A DNA stretch of 64,000 nt from contig NC_013595.1 of the NCBI RefSeq assembly GCF_000024865.1, positions 1,860,001 through 1,924,000 on the forward strand, given 5' to 3'. Under the pieces are notes generated by a model. The model was not told the origin of the DNA. It made no database searches and worked only from the letters and a program-made list of their open reading frames with translations. The translations under genes were made by a program, and so were the position numbers. Position 1 is the stretch's first letter, and every line of letters begins with the position of its first letter. Positions 39,586 to 48,922 of the stretch are shown piece by piece. Source of the stretch: Streptosporangium roseum DSM 43021 (lineage in GTDB: Bacteria; Actinomycetota; Actinomycetes; Streptosporangiales; Streptosporangiaceae).

Positions 39586-40113
39586 CTACCGCAGCACGCG
39601 GAATCCGAAACGCCGGTCGCCCTCGCCCGGGGCGCCGGCGTCGCCCTCACTGATCACCAGGCTGTTGCCCTCGCCCGCGTAGAGCTGCAGGTTGCGTCCC
39701 GGCAGGCCGGGGTGGTGGATGCTGTTGAAGCCGTCGGGGAGGCTGTTCCAGCTGACGCGGGTGGGGCTCGCCTCCCACATCTGGGCGGTGCGGCCGGCGT
39801 CGCAGGGCTTGATCTCCAGGATCCCGGGACCGTCCCAGACGTCCAGGCACCGCCCGTCGCCGGTGACGAGGTGCCGGGCGAGGGCGTCGTAATGCCACAC
39901 GGTCGTGGGATCGCTGTCGCACGCCCGGTTCTTGGGAGTGATCAGCGGGGTGACCGGGCTGTCCTGGGACCAGCCCACGCAGCGGGTGGGGTCCGTCGAC
40001 AGGAAGATCTGGAACTCCCCGGCGGGCAGGGCCCCGGCGTGGGCGGGGACGGCGGTCAGCAGAAGGCCGCCGGCGGCGGCGAGCGGCACGGCGGCACGCA
40101 GGAAACGGATCAT
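39586..40113 (-). CDS. Secreted ricin-type beta-trefoil lectin-like protein
   Basis: Exported protein of 175 aa. A Sec signal peptide (IRFLRAAVPLAAAGGLLLTAVPAHA, cleavage after AHA near residue 26) precedes one beta-trefoil-like domain with RCVGWSQDS, RCLDVWDGPGILEIKPCDAGRTAQMW and NLQLYAGEGN, i.e. the C-L-D...Q-x-W style repeats. Four cysteines would form two disulfides outside the cell. Carbohydrate binding is likely; there is no attached enzyme domain. Confidence 0.78.
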   Translation of the reverse strand: MIRFLRAAVPLAAAGGLLLTAVPAHAGALPAGEFQIFLSTDPTRCVGWSQDSPVTPLITPKNRACDSDPTTVWHYDALARHLVTGDGRCLDVWDGPGILEIKPCDAGRTAQMWEASPTRVSWNSLPDGFNSIHHPGLPGRNLQLYAGEGNSLVISEGDAGAPGEGDRRFGFRVLR

Positions 40114-40283
40114 CGCTCTTCCTGGTCGTCAGGGGCGCGGGCACGGACGGCGGTGTGGGAGGCCCACGCCGCCGTCACTCATCGTAGTGAGATGACTGCC
40201 TTTAGTGATGGTCGCCGCCGCGTGGCCGTCCGCGGTCTCCACGGCCGGTCCCCGCCCCCCGCGGCCCGGGACCGTGCCGGCCG

Positions 40284-41213
40284 TCACGGCGTGGCGAACT
40301 TCTCCAGGTCGTCGAGGATCTTCCCGGCGGCGGTGACGCCGATGCCGAGCATCCAGGTCTCGTCGTCCACGCCGTGGGCCTTGCCGTCCTTGACCACCGG
40401 CAGGTTCTTCCAGAGCGGGCCCCCGGTGACCGTGGCCTGGCTCTGCGCCGCCTGGTCGCCGTAGGCGCTGTAGAAGAGCACGTCGCCGTCCGCCTGGGAG
40501 AGGTTCTCCTGGCTCAGCTCGTCGAAGCGCCTGTCCTGGGCGTCCGCCAGCCGCTGGGGTTCGGGGCGGCCGAAACCGGCGTCGCCGACGACGATGCCGC
40601 TGAACGACTCGGGGCCGTACATCCGGATCTGGGTGGGCATGAAGCGCACGATGCTGACCTCGACCGCGTCGGAGCCGCCCAGTGACCCCGCCCGGGTCCG
40701 GTAGTCGGCGAGCAGCTTCTCCGCCTGCGCCTTCTTCCCCAGCGCGTCGGCGTCGAGCAGGAGGTTCTCCTTCCAGGTGATCCCGACCTTCTCGGTGAAC
40801 ACGGTGGGCGCGATCCGGCTGAGCTTGTCGTAGAACTGCTCCTGCCGGAACTTCGTGCCGAGGATCAGATCCGGCTTGAGCGCGGTGATGGCCTCAAGGT
40901 TGGGTGCCTGGAGGGTGCCGACCGGCTTGGTGGCGTCCAGTGCGGAGCCCAGGTATTTCGGCCAGGCCTGGTTTTCGGCTGCCTGTGCCGCGCCGACCGG
41001 CGTGAGGCCCAGCGAGGCCATGGTGTCGAGCTTGTCGGTGTCGAGAACGATGACCCGCTTGGGAGCTTCGGGCACCTTCGTCTCGCCCATCGCGTGCTTG
41101 ATCGTGCGGGTTGGACCTGCGCCGGCCTGGTCACCGCCGGAGGAGCCGCAGGCCGCGAGGGCGACGGTGGACAGCAGTACGGCAGCCGCGGCCTTGGCCA
41201 GGCGGATGGTCAT
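40284..41213 (-). CDS. Iron-siderophore ABC transporter substrate-binding lipoprotein
   Basis: FepB/FecB-like lipoprotein of 309 aa. The lipobox is LSTVALAACGSS, with the lipidated Cys at about 22. KRVIVLDTDKLDTMASLGLTPVGAA starts the first lobe, LEAITALKPDLILGTKF is the family core, and the second lobe follows a long helix. It binds a ferric siderophore outside the membrane. No permease or ATPase gene is next to it, so it depends on an unlinked transporter. An iron box precedes it. Confidence 0.92.
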   Translation of the reverse strand: MTIRLAKAAAAVLLSTVALAACGSSGGDQAGAGPTRTIKHAMGETKVPEAPKRVIVLDTDKLDTMASLGLTPVGAAQAAENQAWPKYLGSALDATKPVGTLQAPNLEAITALKPDLILGTKFRQEQFYDKLSRIAPTVFTEKVGITWKENLLLDADALGKKAQAEKLLADYRTRAGSLGGSDAVEVSIVRFMPTQIRMYGPESFSGIVVGDAGFGRPEPQRLADAQDRRFDELSQENLSQADGDVLFYSAYGDQAAQSQATVTGGPLWKNLPVVKDGKAHGVDDETWMLGIGVTAAGKILDDLEKFATP

Positions 41214-41230
41214 CGAATCCCCTTAGAGGT

Positions 41231-41249
41231 TTAGGTAAGGCATACCTAA
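41231..41249 (-). promoter_or_regulatory. Iron box (DmdR/IdeR operator)
   Basis: TTAGGTAAGGCATACCTAA is a 19-bp near-perfect match to the DtxR-family consensus (TTAGGTTAGGCTAACCTAA), 18 bases before the siderophore-binding-protein ATG. Iron-loaded DmdR/IdeR would repress the gene. Confidence 0.9.
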
Positions 41250-41290
41250 GCATAGTTACGGTCAACTTCCGACCAGGAGCCACCCCGTCC

Positions 41291-41359
41291 GAAACACCCT
41301 CGAAACACCACGTGGCCGAGATTCACAGATGCGAAACACGCACGGTTGAGACCTGAAAC
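41291..41359 (+). promoter_or_regulatory. GlnR boxes upstream of amtB-glnK-glnD
   Basis: TTCAC-N6-GAAAC (41322-41337) is followed after exactly 6 bases by GGTTG-N6-GAAAC (41344-41359), the 22-bp-period arrangement gTnAC-n6-GAAAC of actinobacterial GlnR sites. An additional GAAAC-N6-GAAAC lies upstream at 41291-41306. GlnR activates ammonium-uptake genes under nitrogen limitation. Confidence 0.75.
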
Positions 41360-41476
41360 GGCGGAAGAAGACGCTTTGGCGCAACGTCAGTGCGCGGCCG
41401 GTCGACGGAGCCCAGGAAGCGTTCACTGCGACCGTGAAATCGGCCATACGCCATTTGTAAGGGAGGGTCGCGTCGA

Positions 41477-42796
41477 ATGAAGATCGATGGCGGCACCACT
41501 GCTTGGATGCTCACAGCCACCGCGCTGGTGTTGCTGATGACTCCTGGGCTCGCGTTCTTCTACGGGGGCATGACCAGGGCCAAGAGCGTTCTCAACATGA
41601 TGATGATGTCGTGGGTCAGCATCATCGTCGTGACGATCACCTGGGTTCTCTACGGCCACTCACTGGCCTTCGACGCCGTCGGCGACGGCACGGGCATCGT
41701 CAACAAGTTCATCGGCGGTCTCGACAACCTCGGCCTGGCCGGGATGGTGGAGACCGCGACGAAGGATGACGGCACGGGCATGCCGAGCCTGGTCTTCTCC
41801 ATGTTCCAGATGACCTTCGCGATCATCACAGTGGCCCTGATCAGTGGCGCGCTCGCCGACCGCGTCAAGTTCGGCGCCTGGGTGGTCTTCGGGATCGTCT
41901 GGGTGAGCCTCGTCTACTTCCCCGTGGCCCACTGGGTGTGGGGCGGTGGCTGGCTGAGCAGCCTCGGCATCGAGGACTTCGCCGGAGGCACGGTCGTCCA
42001 CATCAACGCCGGCGCCGCCGCCCTGGCGGTCGCGCTCGTGATCGGCAAGCGTGTCGGCTGGGGCAAGGACCCGATGCGCCCCCACAACCTCACGCTCGTT
42101 CTGCTGGGTGCCGGCCTGCTGTGGTTCGGCTGGTTCGGTTTCAACGCCGGCTCCGAGCTCGCCGTGGACGGGACGACCGGCCTGGCGTTCATCAACACCC
42201 AGATCGCCACCGCGGTCGCCGCCGGTGCCTGGCTCCTGGTGGAGAAGCTCCGTGACGGCCACTCCACCAGCCTCGGCGTGGCCTCGGGCGCCGTCGCCGG
42301 TCTGGTCGCCATCACCCCGGCCTGCGGCTTCGTCGACCCCTGGGCGGCGTTCGTCATCGGCGCGATCGCCGGTGTCGTCTGCGCCTACGCGGTCGGCCTG
42401 AAGTACAAGCTCGGTTACGACGACTCCCTCGACGTTGTCGGCGTCCACCTGGTCGGCGGTGTCGTCGGCGCCGTGGCGCTCGGTTTCGTCGCGGCCTACC
42501 CGTTCGCCGACGGCCAGGAGAAGGGGATCCTCCTCGGGGGGCCGCTCTCCCAGCTCGGCGTGCAGGTGCTGGGGCCGGTCGCGGTCGGCCTCTACTCCTT
42601 CGTCGTGTCGTGGATCATCGCCAAGGTCATCGACAAGACAATGGGCTTCAGGATCGGAGCCGAGGAAGAGATCACCGGCATCGACATCACCTCCCACGCC
42701 GAGACCGGTTACGACCTCGGCACCATCCACTCCTCGGGCGTGGCCGCCGTCAACGGTACGGCCGCCGTCCCGGCGTCCAAGAAGGTCGGCGCATGA
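41477..42796 (+). CDS. amtB: Ammonium transporter
   Basis: Eleven-helix membrane channel of 439 aa. TAWMLTATALVLLMTPGLAFFYGGM opens the fold. Family signatures are DFAGGTVVHINAGAAALAVAL (first conserved pore histidine region) and VGVHLVGGVVGAVALGF (second pore histidine). A cytoplasmic C-terminal tail (GFRIGAEEEITGIDITSHAETGYDL) is the part that binds GlnK. Stop overlaps the glnK ATG by 4 bases, so channel and its regulator are co-translated. Confidence 0.96.
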   Translation: MKIDGGTTAWMLTATALVLLMTPGLAFFYGGMTRAKSVLNMMMMSWVSIIVVTITWVLYGHSLAFDAVGDGTGIVNKFIGGLDNLGLAGMVETATKDDGTGMPSLVFSMFQMTFAIITVALISGALADRVKFGAWVVFGIVWVSLVYFPVAHWVWGGGWLSSLGIEDFAGGTVVHINAGAAALAVALVIGKRVGWGKDPMRPHNLTLVLLGAGLLWFGWFGFNAGSELAVDGTTGLAFINTQIATAVAAGAWLLVEKLRDGHSTSLGVASGAVAGLVAITPACGFVDPWAAFVIGAIAGVVCAYAVGLKYKLGYDDSLDVVGVHLVGGVVGAVALGFVAAYPFADGQEKGILLGGPLSQLGVQVLGPVAVGLYSFVVSWIIAKVIDKTMGFRIGAEEEITGIDITSHAETGYDLGTIHSSGVAAVNGTAAVPASKKVGA

Positions 42797-43131
42797 GACT
42801 CATCACCGCGGTCATCAAGCCCTTCAAGCTCGATGACGTGAAGGCAGCCCTGGAGCAGTTCGGCGTCAAGGGCATGACGGTCAGCGAGGCCAGCGGGTAC
42901 GGCCGCCAGCGCGGTCACACCGAGGTCTACCGGGGCGCCGAGTACCAGGTGGACCTGGTGCCCAAGGTCCGGCTGGAGGTGCTCGCCGAGGAGGACGACG
43001 CCGAGGACGTCATCGACGTCATCGTCAAGGCCGCGCAGACCGGCAAGATCGGCGACGGCAAGGTCTGGTCCGTTCCGGTGGACACGGTCGTCCGGGTCCG
43101 CACCGGAGAGCGCGGACCCGAGGCGCTCTGA
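42793..43131 (+). CDS. glnK: Nitrogen regulatory PII protein
   Basis: Trimeric signal protein of 112 aa that binds ATP/ADP and 2-oxoglutarate and plugs AmtB. The T-loop has Y51 in RGHTEVYRGAEYQVD, the residue modified by GlnD (adenylylated in actinobacteria). B-loop TGKIGDGKVWSVPVD and C-loop RVRTGERG are intact. Confidence 0.97.
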   Translation: MRLITAVIKPFKLDDVKAALEQFGVKGMTVSEASGYGRQRGHTEVYRGAEYQVDLVPKVRLEVLAEEDDAEDVIDVIVKAAQTGKIGDGKVWSVPVDTVVRVRTGERGPEAL

Positions 43132-43134
43132 CCG

Positions 43135-45420
43135 GTGAGAGGCGACACGCGCTCGTACGCCGCGGCCCGCAAGGAACGGGCCGCGGACATCGACCGGTGG
43201 CTGACGGACCTGCTCCGGACCGCCTGCGGCACGCCGTACGGGCGCACGGGGAAGAACGGGGAGCACAGGACCGCCGACGAGCGTGGCGCCCTCAGCGGTG
43301 TCGCGCTCGTCGCGGTGGGGAGCCTGGGCCGCGCGGAGCTGGCCCCGGGCAGCGATCTGGACCTGGTCCTGCTGCACAACGGCCGGGACGACGTGGCGCG
43401 CATCGCCGACCGCGTCTGGTACCCCGTCTGGGACTCCGGCGTCGGCCTCGACCACTCGGTGCGGACCGTGGAAGAGGCCGCCACGGTCGCGAGGGACGAT
43501 CTCAAGGCGGTGCTCGGGCTGATCCAGGCCCGGCACGTGGCGGGCGACCCCGAGCTGACCCGCGCGGCGCGCGAGAGCGTGCTCTCCGAATGGCGGGCCG
43601 ACTCCAGGCGCCGCCTGGGCGAGCTGCGCGACGCCACCGACAAGCGCGCCGAGGCGAGCGGCGAGCTGGCCTTCCTGCTCGAACCCGACCTCAGGGACTC
43701 ACGCGGCGGGATCCGCGACGTGCAGGCGATGCAGGCCGTGGCCGCCGCCTGGGTCGCCTCGGCCCCGGGCCCCCGGGTCCGCGAGGCCTACGAACTCCTG
43801 CTCGACATACGGCACAGCCTGCACCTGGTGACCGCCCGGGGGGCCGACCGGCTGGTGCTCCAGGAGCAGGACGCGGTCGCCGGGACGCTGGGCCTGCTCG
43901 ACGCCGAGGCGCTGATGCGCAGGCTCGCCGAGGCGGGCCGTACCGTCGCGCACGCCTTCGACGCCACCTGGCGCACCGTCGACCGGCTGCTGTCGGGCCC
44001 CGCCCCGAGGGGGCGCCGCCCGCTCGCCGACGGCGTCGTCGAGCACGGCGGCGAGGTCGTGCTCGCCCGCGGGGCCGACCCGCGCAAGGACCCCGTGCTC
44101 GTGCTCCGCGCCGCCGCGGCCGCCGCCGAGGCGGGGCTGCCCCTCGCGCCCGCCACCGTGAACGCGCTGGCCGCCCAGTCGCCGCCGCTCCCGGTCCCGT
44201 GGCCGGACGACGCCCGCGACGCGCTGGTCGCCCTGCTCGGCGCGGGACGCGCGGCGGTGCCGGTCTGGGAGGAGCTGGACCAGGCGGGGGTGCTGGTCCG
44301 GCTCCTGCCCGACTGGGAGCGGGTACGGCACCGCCCGCAGCGCAACCCCGTGCACCGCTACACCGTGGATCGGCACCTGATCGAGGCCGCCGCCGGAGCC
44401 GCCTCCTTCACCCGCGAGGTGTCCCGGCCCGACCTGCTCCTCATCTCCGCGCTCCTGCACGACATCGGCAAGGGCTGGCCCGGCGACCACTCCACCACCG
44501 GCGCGGTCGTGGCCCGCGACATCGGCACCCGGATCGGCCTGTCCCCGGCGGACGTGGACATCCTGGAGACCGTGGTCCGCCATCACCTGCTGCTGCCGGA
44601 GACGGCGACCCGCCGCGACCTGGACGACCCGGTGACGATCTCCCGGGTGGCCGAGGCCGTCGGCTCGCGTGAGGTCCTCGAACTGCTGGCGGCCCTCGCC
44701 GTGGCCGACGGCAACGCGACCGGGCCGGCCGCCTGGAACTCCTGGAAGGCCTCTCTGGTCACCGACCTCGTGCGCCGGGTGCGTTCGGTGCTGTCCGGCA
44801 CCCCGCTGCCGCCCGCGCCGGCGCTCTCGGCGGCGCAGGCGTCCCTGGCCCGGCACGGCGGCGGCGCCATACGGGTCAACGGGGGAGCGGTCACCGTGGT
44901 CGCGCCCGACAGGGCGGGGCTGCTCTGGCGCGCGGCCGGGGTGCTCGCCGCCCACCGGATGGTGGTCCGCGCGGCCTCGGCCGCCTCGGCGGGGTCGACC
45001 GCCGTCATCGAGTTCGCGGTCGTGCCCGAGTACGGTTCGCCGCCCGATCCGGCGACGCTGGAGGCCGATCTGCGGCTGGTCCTGGCCGGCCGGCTCGACA
45101 TCGAGCAACGCCTGGCCAGAAGGACCCGGTCGCTGCGCCCGGCCCGGGTGCCGGTGGCGCCACCGCGGGTCACCCTGGTGGACGACGCGTCCAACACGGC
45201 CACCGTCGTGGAGGTGCGCGCGCACGACCGCCCCGGCCTGTTGTGGCGGATCGGTAGAGCTTTTGGGGACTGTGGTCTTGACGTACGCGCCGCGCGTGTG
45301 GAGACTCTCGGCGCAGAGGCGGTGGACGTCTTCTACGTTGTCGACAGGGCTGGACGTCCTCTGACCGACGAGGCCCAGCGGGCACAGGTGCGGGACCAGG
45401 TGCTCGCCGCTCTGCGATAA
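43135..45420 (+). CDS. glnD: PII uridylyl/adenylyltransferase GlnD
   Basis: Bifunctional PII-modifying enzyme of 761 aa. The nucleotidyltransferase site is ALVAVGSLGRAELAPGSDLDLVLLH (about 60-85). The HD hydrolase domain has RHLIEAAAGAASF and LLISALLHDIGKGWPGDHS (about 405-450). Two ACT domains end the protein (VVAPDRAGLLWRAAGVLA and VRAHDRPGLLWRIGRAF) and sense glutamine in the family. GTG 43135 lies three bases after the glnK stop. Third gene of the GlnR-controlled operon. Confidence 0.95.
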   Translation: MRGDTRSYAAARKERAADIDRWLTDLLRTACGTPYGRTGKNGEHRTADERGALSGVALVAVGSLGRAELAPGSDLDLVLLHNGRDDVARIADRVWYPVWDSGVGLDHSVRTVEEAATVARDDLKAVLGLIQARHVAGDPELTRAARESVLSEWRADSRRRLGELRDATDKRAEASGELAFLLEPDLRDSRGGIRDVQAMQAVAAAWVASAPGPRVREAYELLLDIRHSLHLVTARGADRLVLQEQDAVAGTLGLLDAEALMRRLAEAGRTVAHAFDATWRTVDRLLSGPAPRGRRPLADGVVEHGGEVVLARGADPRKDPVLVLRAAAAAAEAGLPLAPATVNALAAQSPPLPVPWPDDARDALVALLGAGRAAVPVWEELDQAGVLVRLLPDWERVRHRPQRNPVHRYTVDRHLIEAAAGAASFTREVSRPDLLLISALLHDIGKGWPGDHSTTGAVVARDIGTRIGLSPADVDILETVVRHHLLLPETATRRDLDDPVTISRVAEAVGSREVLELLAALAVADGNATGPAAWNSWKASLVTDLVRRVRSVLSGTPLPPAPALSAAQASLARHGGGAIRVNGGAVTVVAPDRAGLLWRAAGVLAAHRMVVRAASAASAGSTAVIEFAVVPEYGSPPDPATLEADLRLVLAGRLDIEQRLARRTRSLRPARVPVAPPRVTLVDDASNTATVVEVRAHDRPGLLWRIGRAFGDCGLDVRAARVETLGAEAVDVFYVVDRAGRPLTDEAQRAQVRDQVLAALR

Positions 45421-45551
45421 CCATCGACCATCGTTCTCTTGTCACCTTCGTAACGATTAAGTCCGGTTTGTCGGTTATGCCGATTATGTCCCGTGACCTT
45501 GTGGTCTGATGTTGGCCACTTATGTCGTGATGGTGAGGGGTAGCGAGAGCG
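45421..45551 (+). promoter_or_regulatory. Probable conservon promoter region
   Basis: This 131-base gap between glnD and cvnA is the only A/T-rich stretch here and must hold the conservon promoter. Several TT/TAT-rich hexamers are possible (for example GATTATGTC near 45482), and I cannot single out one pair. Confidence 0.35.
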
Positions 45552-48476
45552 GTGACGACGGCGACATCCGAGAGCGGCGGTGCTTCGGCACGCGACCGCG
45601 GCAAGCGGCCTGCCGCCCGGTTCGGCTTGCGGAACTGGCGTGTGCGGTCGCGCCTCACGGCTCTGATCCTGGTGCCGACCGCGGTGGGCGTCGTGCTCGC
45701 GGGCACCCGCGTGGTCGCCTCCGTCGACAGCGTGGCGGGCTACCAGCGGACCGCCTCGGCGGCCGACTACTCCGGAGACATCCGCGACCTGGCCCAGGCC
45801 CTCGGTTTGGAACGTGACCGGGGTGCGTGGTCCTCCTTCCAGGCGTCGAACAAGGGGCTGAAGGACAGCGCCGAGGCGCAGAAGAAGACGGTCGACGCGC
45901 TGATCGGCAAGGTCCGGCTCGACCTGCAGGCGATCGACGACTCCTACGGCGTCCGGGCGGCCGAGGCCGCCAGGGACGTGGGCTACCAGCTCTCCGGACT
46001 GAAGGAGCTCCGCCAGATACCGGGGACGAACCGTACGGAACGGTACGGCCTCATGATCGCCCCGCTGCTCCAGCTCCACGAGGAGCTCACGCTGGTCAGC
46101 GACGACCCGGAGATCATCGGCAACACCCGTGCGCTCAGCGCGCTGGCCTACGCCAAGGAGGAGGTCTCCAAGCAGCGGGCCCGCCTGCTGGCCGGCTACT
46201 ACGCGCCCTCCCTGGTCAACGCCCAGGAGATCGAGAAGTTCATCGCCTCCCGGTCGCGCATGGAGGAGTACAAGGCGGACTTCGGCGTCGAGGCGAGCCC
46301 GGAGAACGGCCAGCTGCTCGTCAAGGCCATGATCGACGAGAAGGTGCACCGCGCCGAGCTGACCAAGTCCCGGGCGATCGTGTTGGCCAGCGACCCGCGG
46401 AACGAGGCGCGCCTGCTCTCCGACTTCGACGAGGTCAAGCAGTGGTTCTCGGACAACGGCGCGATCCTCGACCGGATGAGGAAGGTCGAGGTCAAGGTCG
46501 CCGGTGACGTGATCACCCGGGCCCGGGTGCTGGAGGAGACCGAGCAGCGCAACGCGATCATCGCGTCCGGGCTCATCCTGCTCCTGCTCCTGCTGGTCCT
46601 CGGTCTCACCGTCGTCATCGCCCGCTCGATGGTCCTGCCGCTGCGCCGCCTGCGCGCCGAGGCACTGGACGTCGCCGGATTCACCCTCCCCGAGGTCGTG
46701 CGCAGGCTCCGGGTCTCCGGAGACTCCCAGACCCCCGAGATCGCCTCCATCTCGGTCGACACCAAGGACGAGATCGGGGAGGTCGCCAAGGCCTTCGACG
46801 AGGTCCACCGGCAGGCCGTACGGCTGGCCGCCGAGGAGTCCGAGCTCCGCTCCAACATCAGCGCGATGTTCGTCAACCTGTCGCGCCGCACCCAGACCCT
46901 GGTCGAGCGGCAGATCTCGCTGATCGACGGCCTGGAGAAGGGCGAGGAGGACGGCGGCCGCCTGGCGGACCTGTTCAAGCTCGACCACCTCGCCACCCGC
47001 ATGCGCCGCAACTCCGAGAACCTGCTGGTCCTCGCCGGTCACGAGCCCACCCGCAGGCGCAGCCAGCCGGCCAAGCTCGTCGACGTCGTGCGCGCCTCGC
47101 TGTCGGAGGTCGAGGACTACGAGCGGGTCCAGGTCAAGGTGCACCGCACGATCTCGGTCGCCGGGAGCGCCGCCAACGACATCGTCCACCTGGTCGCCGA
47201 GCTGGTGGAGAACGCCATCCAGTTCTCGCCCCGGGCCAGCCAGGTCGTGGTCTCCAGCAGCATGATCGAGGGCGGTGGCGCGCTGCTCGCGGTCAGCGAC
47301 GCCGGCATCGGCATGACCACCGAGGAGCTGATCGAGACCAACCGGCGCCTGGCCGACCCGCCCGTCGTCGACGTCTCGGTGTCACGGCGGATGGGCCTGT
47401 TCGTGGTCGGCCGGCTGGCCCTGCGCCACGGCATCCGCGTCCAGCTCCGCCCGCAGGAGGTCGGCGGCCTCATCGCGATGGTCCTCTTCCCGCCGGAGCT
47501 GATCGTCGAGGCGATCCAGCCGCCGTCCATCACCCCGTCGTGGGGCGCCGAGTCGCGGGCCCAGCAGCCTTCCCCGGACCAGAACCCCTTCGGGCAGACG
47601 CCGTTCGGCCAGACCTCCTTCGGCCAGACGTCGTTCGGGCAGGCCTCGATCCCCCCGGCCTCCTCGTTCGGGCAGACCTCGTTCGGGCGCACTCCCGACC
47701 CGCAGGCCTTCCCGTCCGGCTCCACGTCGTTCCCCGGCGACCAGCCGCTCCCGGACCGCCGGCAGCCGCTCCCCGCGAGCCCGCCCGGCGCTCCGGCGTC
47801 GGCCGGCGACTTCCCCCTCCCCAAGCGCCCGGTCCCCGGGGCGAGCGGTGGCGGGAGCGTTCCAAGCCCGGGTTTCTCCCCCTGGGGACAGAACTCCCAG
47901 GACGACCCGGCGACCGCGTCGATGCCGGCCGTACGGGTCTCCCCGCTCGAATCCGAGCAGGAGGAGTTCCTGCCGATCTTCGCGTCCATCGAGTCGGCCT
48001 GGTTCCGCCGGGCCGAGGACACCGGCGAGCACGCCGTCGCCGCCGGGGAGGGGGAGAGCGCGCAGCGCGCGGGCTCCCCGCTGACCGACCCGTTGACCGA
48101 CCCACTGGCCGGCCCGCCGGGCTCGGAGGCCGAGGAGGCCCCCACGCCCCCGGACGGCCTGCCGGTCCGTGAGCCGGTGGCGGCCCAGGAGGCGGGCGGC
48201 TGGCAGACCCCGGCCGACGCCGGGTGGCAGGCGGCCCAGGCGGCGAGCGATCCCACCCTCGGCGGGATCACCTCGGCGGGCCTGCCCAAGCGGACTCCCA
48301 AAGCCAACCTGGTGCCCGGCGCCGCGGCCAGCGTGCCGTCCACCCCGATGCCGTCTCTCTCGCCCGAACGGGTACGTAGCCGCTTGTCGAGTTTCCAGCA
48401 GGGTGTACGGCGGGGCCGTGCCGAACTGAACGAGGACACCGCCAGGAGCCTGGCGGATAGGGAGGAGGGCTCGTGA
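45552..48476 (+). CDS. Conservon sensor kinase-like protein CvnA with NIT domain
   Basis: Membrane protein of 974 aa. Order: TM1 (about 36-58); extracellular nitrate/nitrite-sensing-type helical domain (about 60-330); TM2 (IIASGLILLLLLLVLGLTVVIA); HAMP-like linker with SVDTKDEIGEVAKAFDEVHRQA; dimerisation helices MFVNLSRRTQTLVERQISLI and LFKLDHLATRMRRNSENLLVLAG; HATPase (ELVENAIQFSP, VSDAGIGMT, about 540-650). There is no classical phospho-His box. The disordered C-terminal ~300 residues include FGQT(S/P) pentapeptide repeats (about 680-715) and a conserved end RVRSRLSSFQQGVRRGRAEL. First gene of a four-gene conservon. Confidence 0.93.
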   Translation: MTTATSESGGASARDRGKRPAARFGLRNWRVRSRLTALILVPTAVGVVLAGTRVVASVDSVAGYQRTASAADYSGDIRDLAQALGLERDRGAWSSFQASNKGLKDSAEAQKKTVDALIGKVRLDLQAIDDSYGVRAAEAARDVGYQLSGLKELRQIPGTNRTERYGLMIAPLLQLHEELTLVSDDPEIIGNTRALSALAYAKEEVSKQRARLLAGYYAPSLVNAQEIEKFIASRSRMEEYKADFGVEASPENGQLLVKAMIDEKVHRAELTKSRAIVLASDPRNEARLLSDFDEVKQWFSDNGAILDRMRKVEVKVAGDVITRARVLEETEQRNAIIASGLILLLLLLVLGLTVVIARSMVLPLRRLRAEALDVAGFTLPEVVRRLRVSGDSQTPEIASISVDTKDEIGEVAKAFDEVHRQAVRLAAEESELRSNISAMFVNLSRRTQTLVERQISLIDGLEKGEEDGGRLADLFKLDHLATRMRRNSENLLVLAGHEPTRRRSQPAKLVDVVRASLSEVEDYERVQVKVHRTISVAGSAANDIVHLVAELVENAIQFSPRASQVVVSSSMIEGGGALLAVSDAGIGMTTEELIETNRRLADPPVVDVSVSRRMGLFVVGRLALRHGIRVQLRPQEVGGLIAMVLFPPELIVEAIQPPSITPSWGAESRAQQPSPDQNPFGQTPFGQTSFGQTSFGQASIPPASSFGQTSFGRTPDPQAFPSGSTSFPGDQPLPDRRQPLPASPPGAPASAGDFPLPKRPVPGASGGGSVPSPGFSPWGQNSQDDPATASMPAVRVSPLESEQEEFLPIFASIESAWFRRAEDTGEHAVAAGEGESAQRAGSPLTDPLTDPLAGPPGSEAEEAPTPPDGLPVREPVAAQEAGGWQTPADAGWQAAQAASDPTLGGITSAGLPKRTPKANLVPGAAASVPSTPMPSLSPERVRSRLSSFQQGVRRGRAELNEDTARSLADREEGS

Positions 48477-48895
48477 CGACCCTGAGCCATGAGGCGCGTA
48501 GGTTCGACTGGCTGATCACCGAGTTCGTCCGCGGCACCCCCGGCGTCGCGCACGCGGTGTGCGTCTCGGCGGACGGATTGCGGATCGCCAGCTCGGAGGG
48601 GTTCCCGGACGACCGCGCGGACCAGCTCGCCGCCGTCGCCGCGGGCCTGCTCAGCCTGACCGTGGGCGCGTCCCGCGTGTTCGAGGGCGGGGCCGTCACC
48701 CAGACGGTGGTCGAGATGGAGCGCGGTCTGATGCTGGTCATGGCGATCAGCGACGGCTCCGTGCTCGCCGTACTGGCCTCTCCCGAGTGCGACATGGGGC
48801 TGGTGGCCTACCAGATGACCCTGCTCGTCGACCGGGCCGGCCAGGTGCTCACCCCGGCCCTCCGGGCCGAGCTGCAGTCCTCCAGGGGGCGGTAG
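48473..48895 (+). CDS. Conservon Roadblock/LC7 protein CvnB
   Basis: Roadblock/LC7-family protein of 140 aa: FDWLITEFVRGTPGVAHAVCVSADGLRIASSEGFPDDRADQLAAVAAGLLSL is the family core. These proteins act as GTPase-activating or scaffold partners for the conservon GTPase. GTG overlaps the CvnA stop by 4 bases. Confidence 0.94.
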   Translation: MTTLSHEARRFDWLITEFVRGTPGVAHAVCVSADGLRIASSEGFPDDRADQLAAVAAGLLSLTVGASRVFEGGAVTQTVVEMERGLMLVMAISDGSVLAVLASPECDMGLVAYQMTLLVDRAGQVLTPALRAELQSSRGR

Positions 48896-48922
48896 TGGCC
48901 GAGCTCTTCACAGGAGAGGGAC

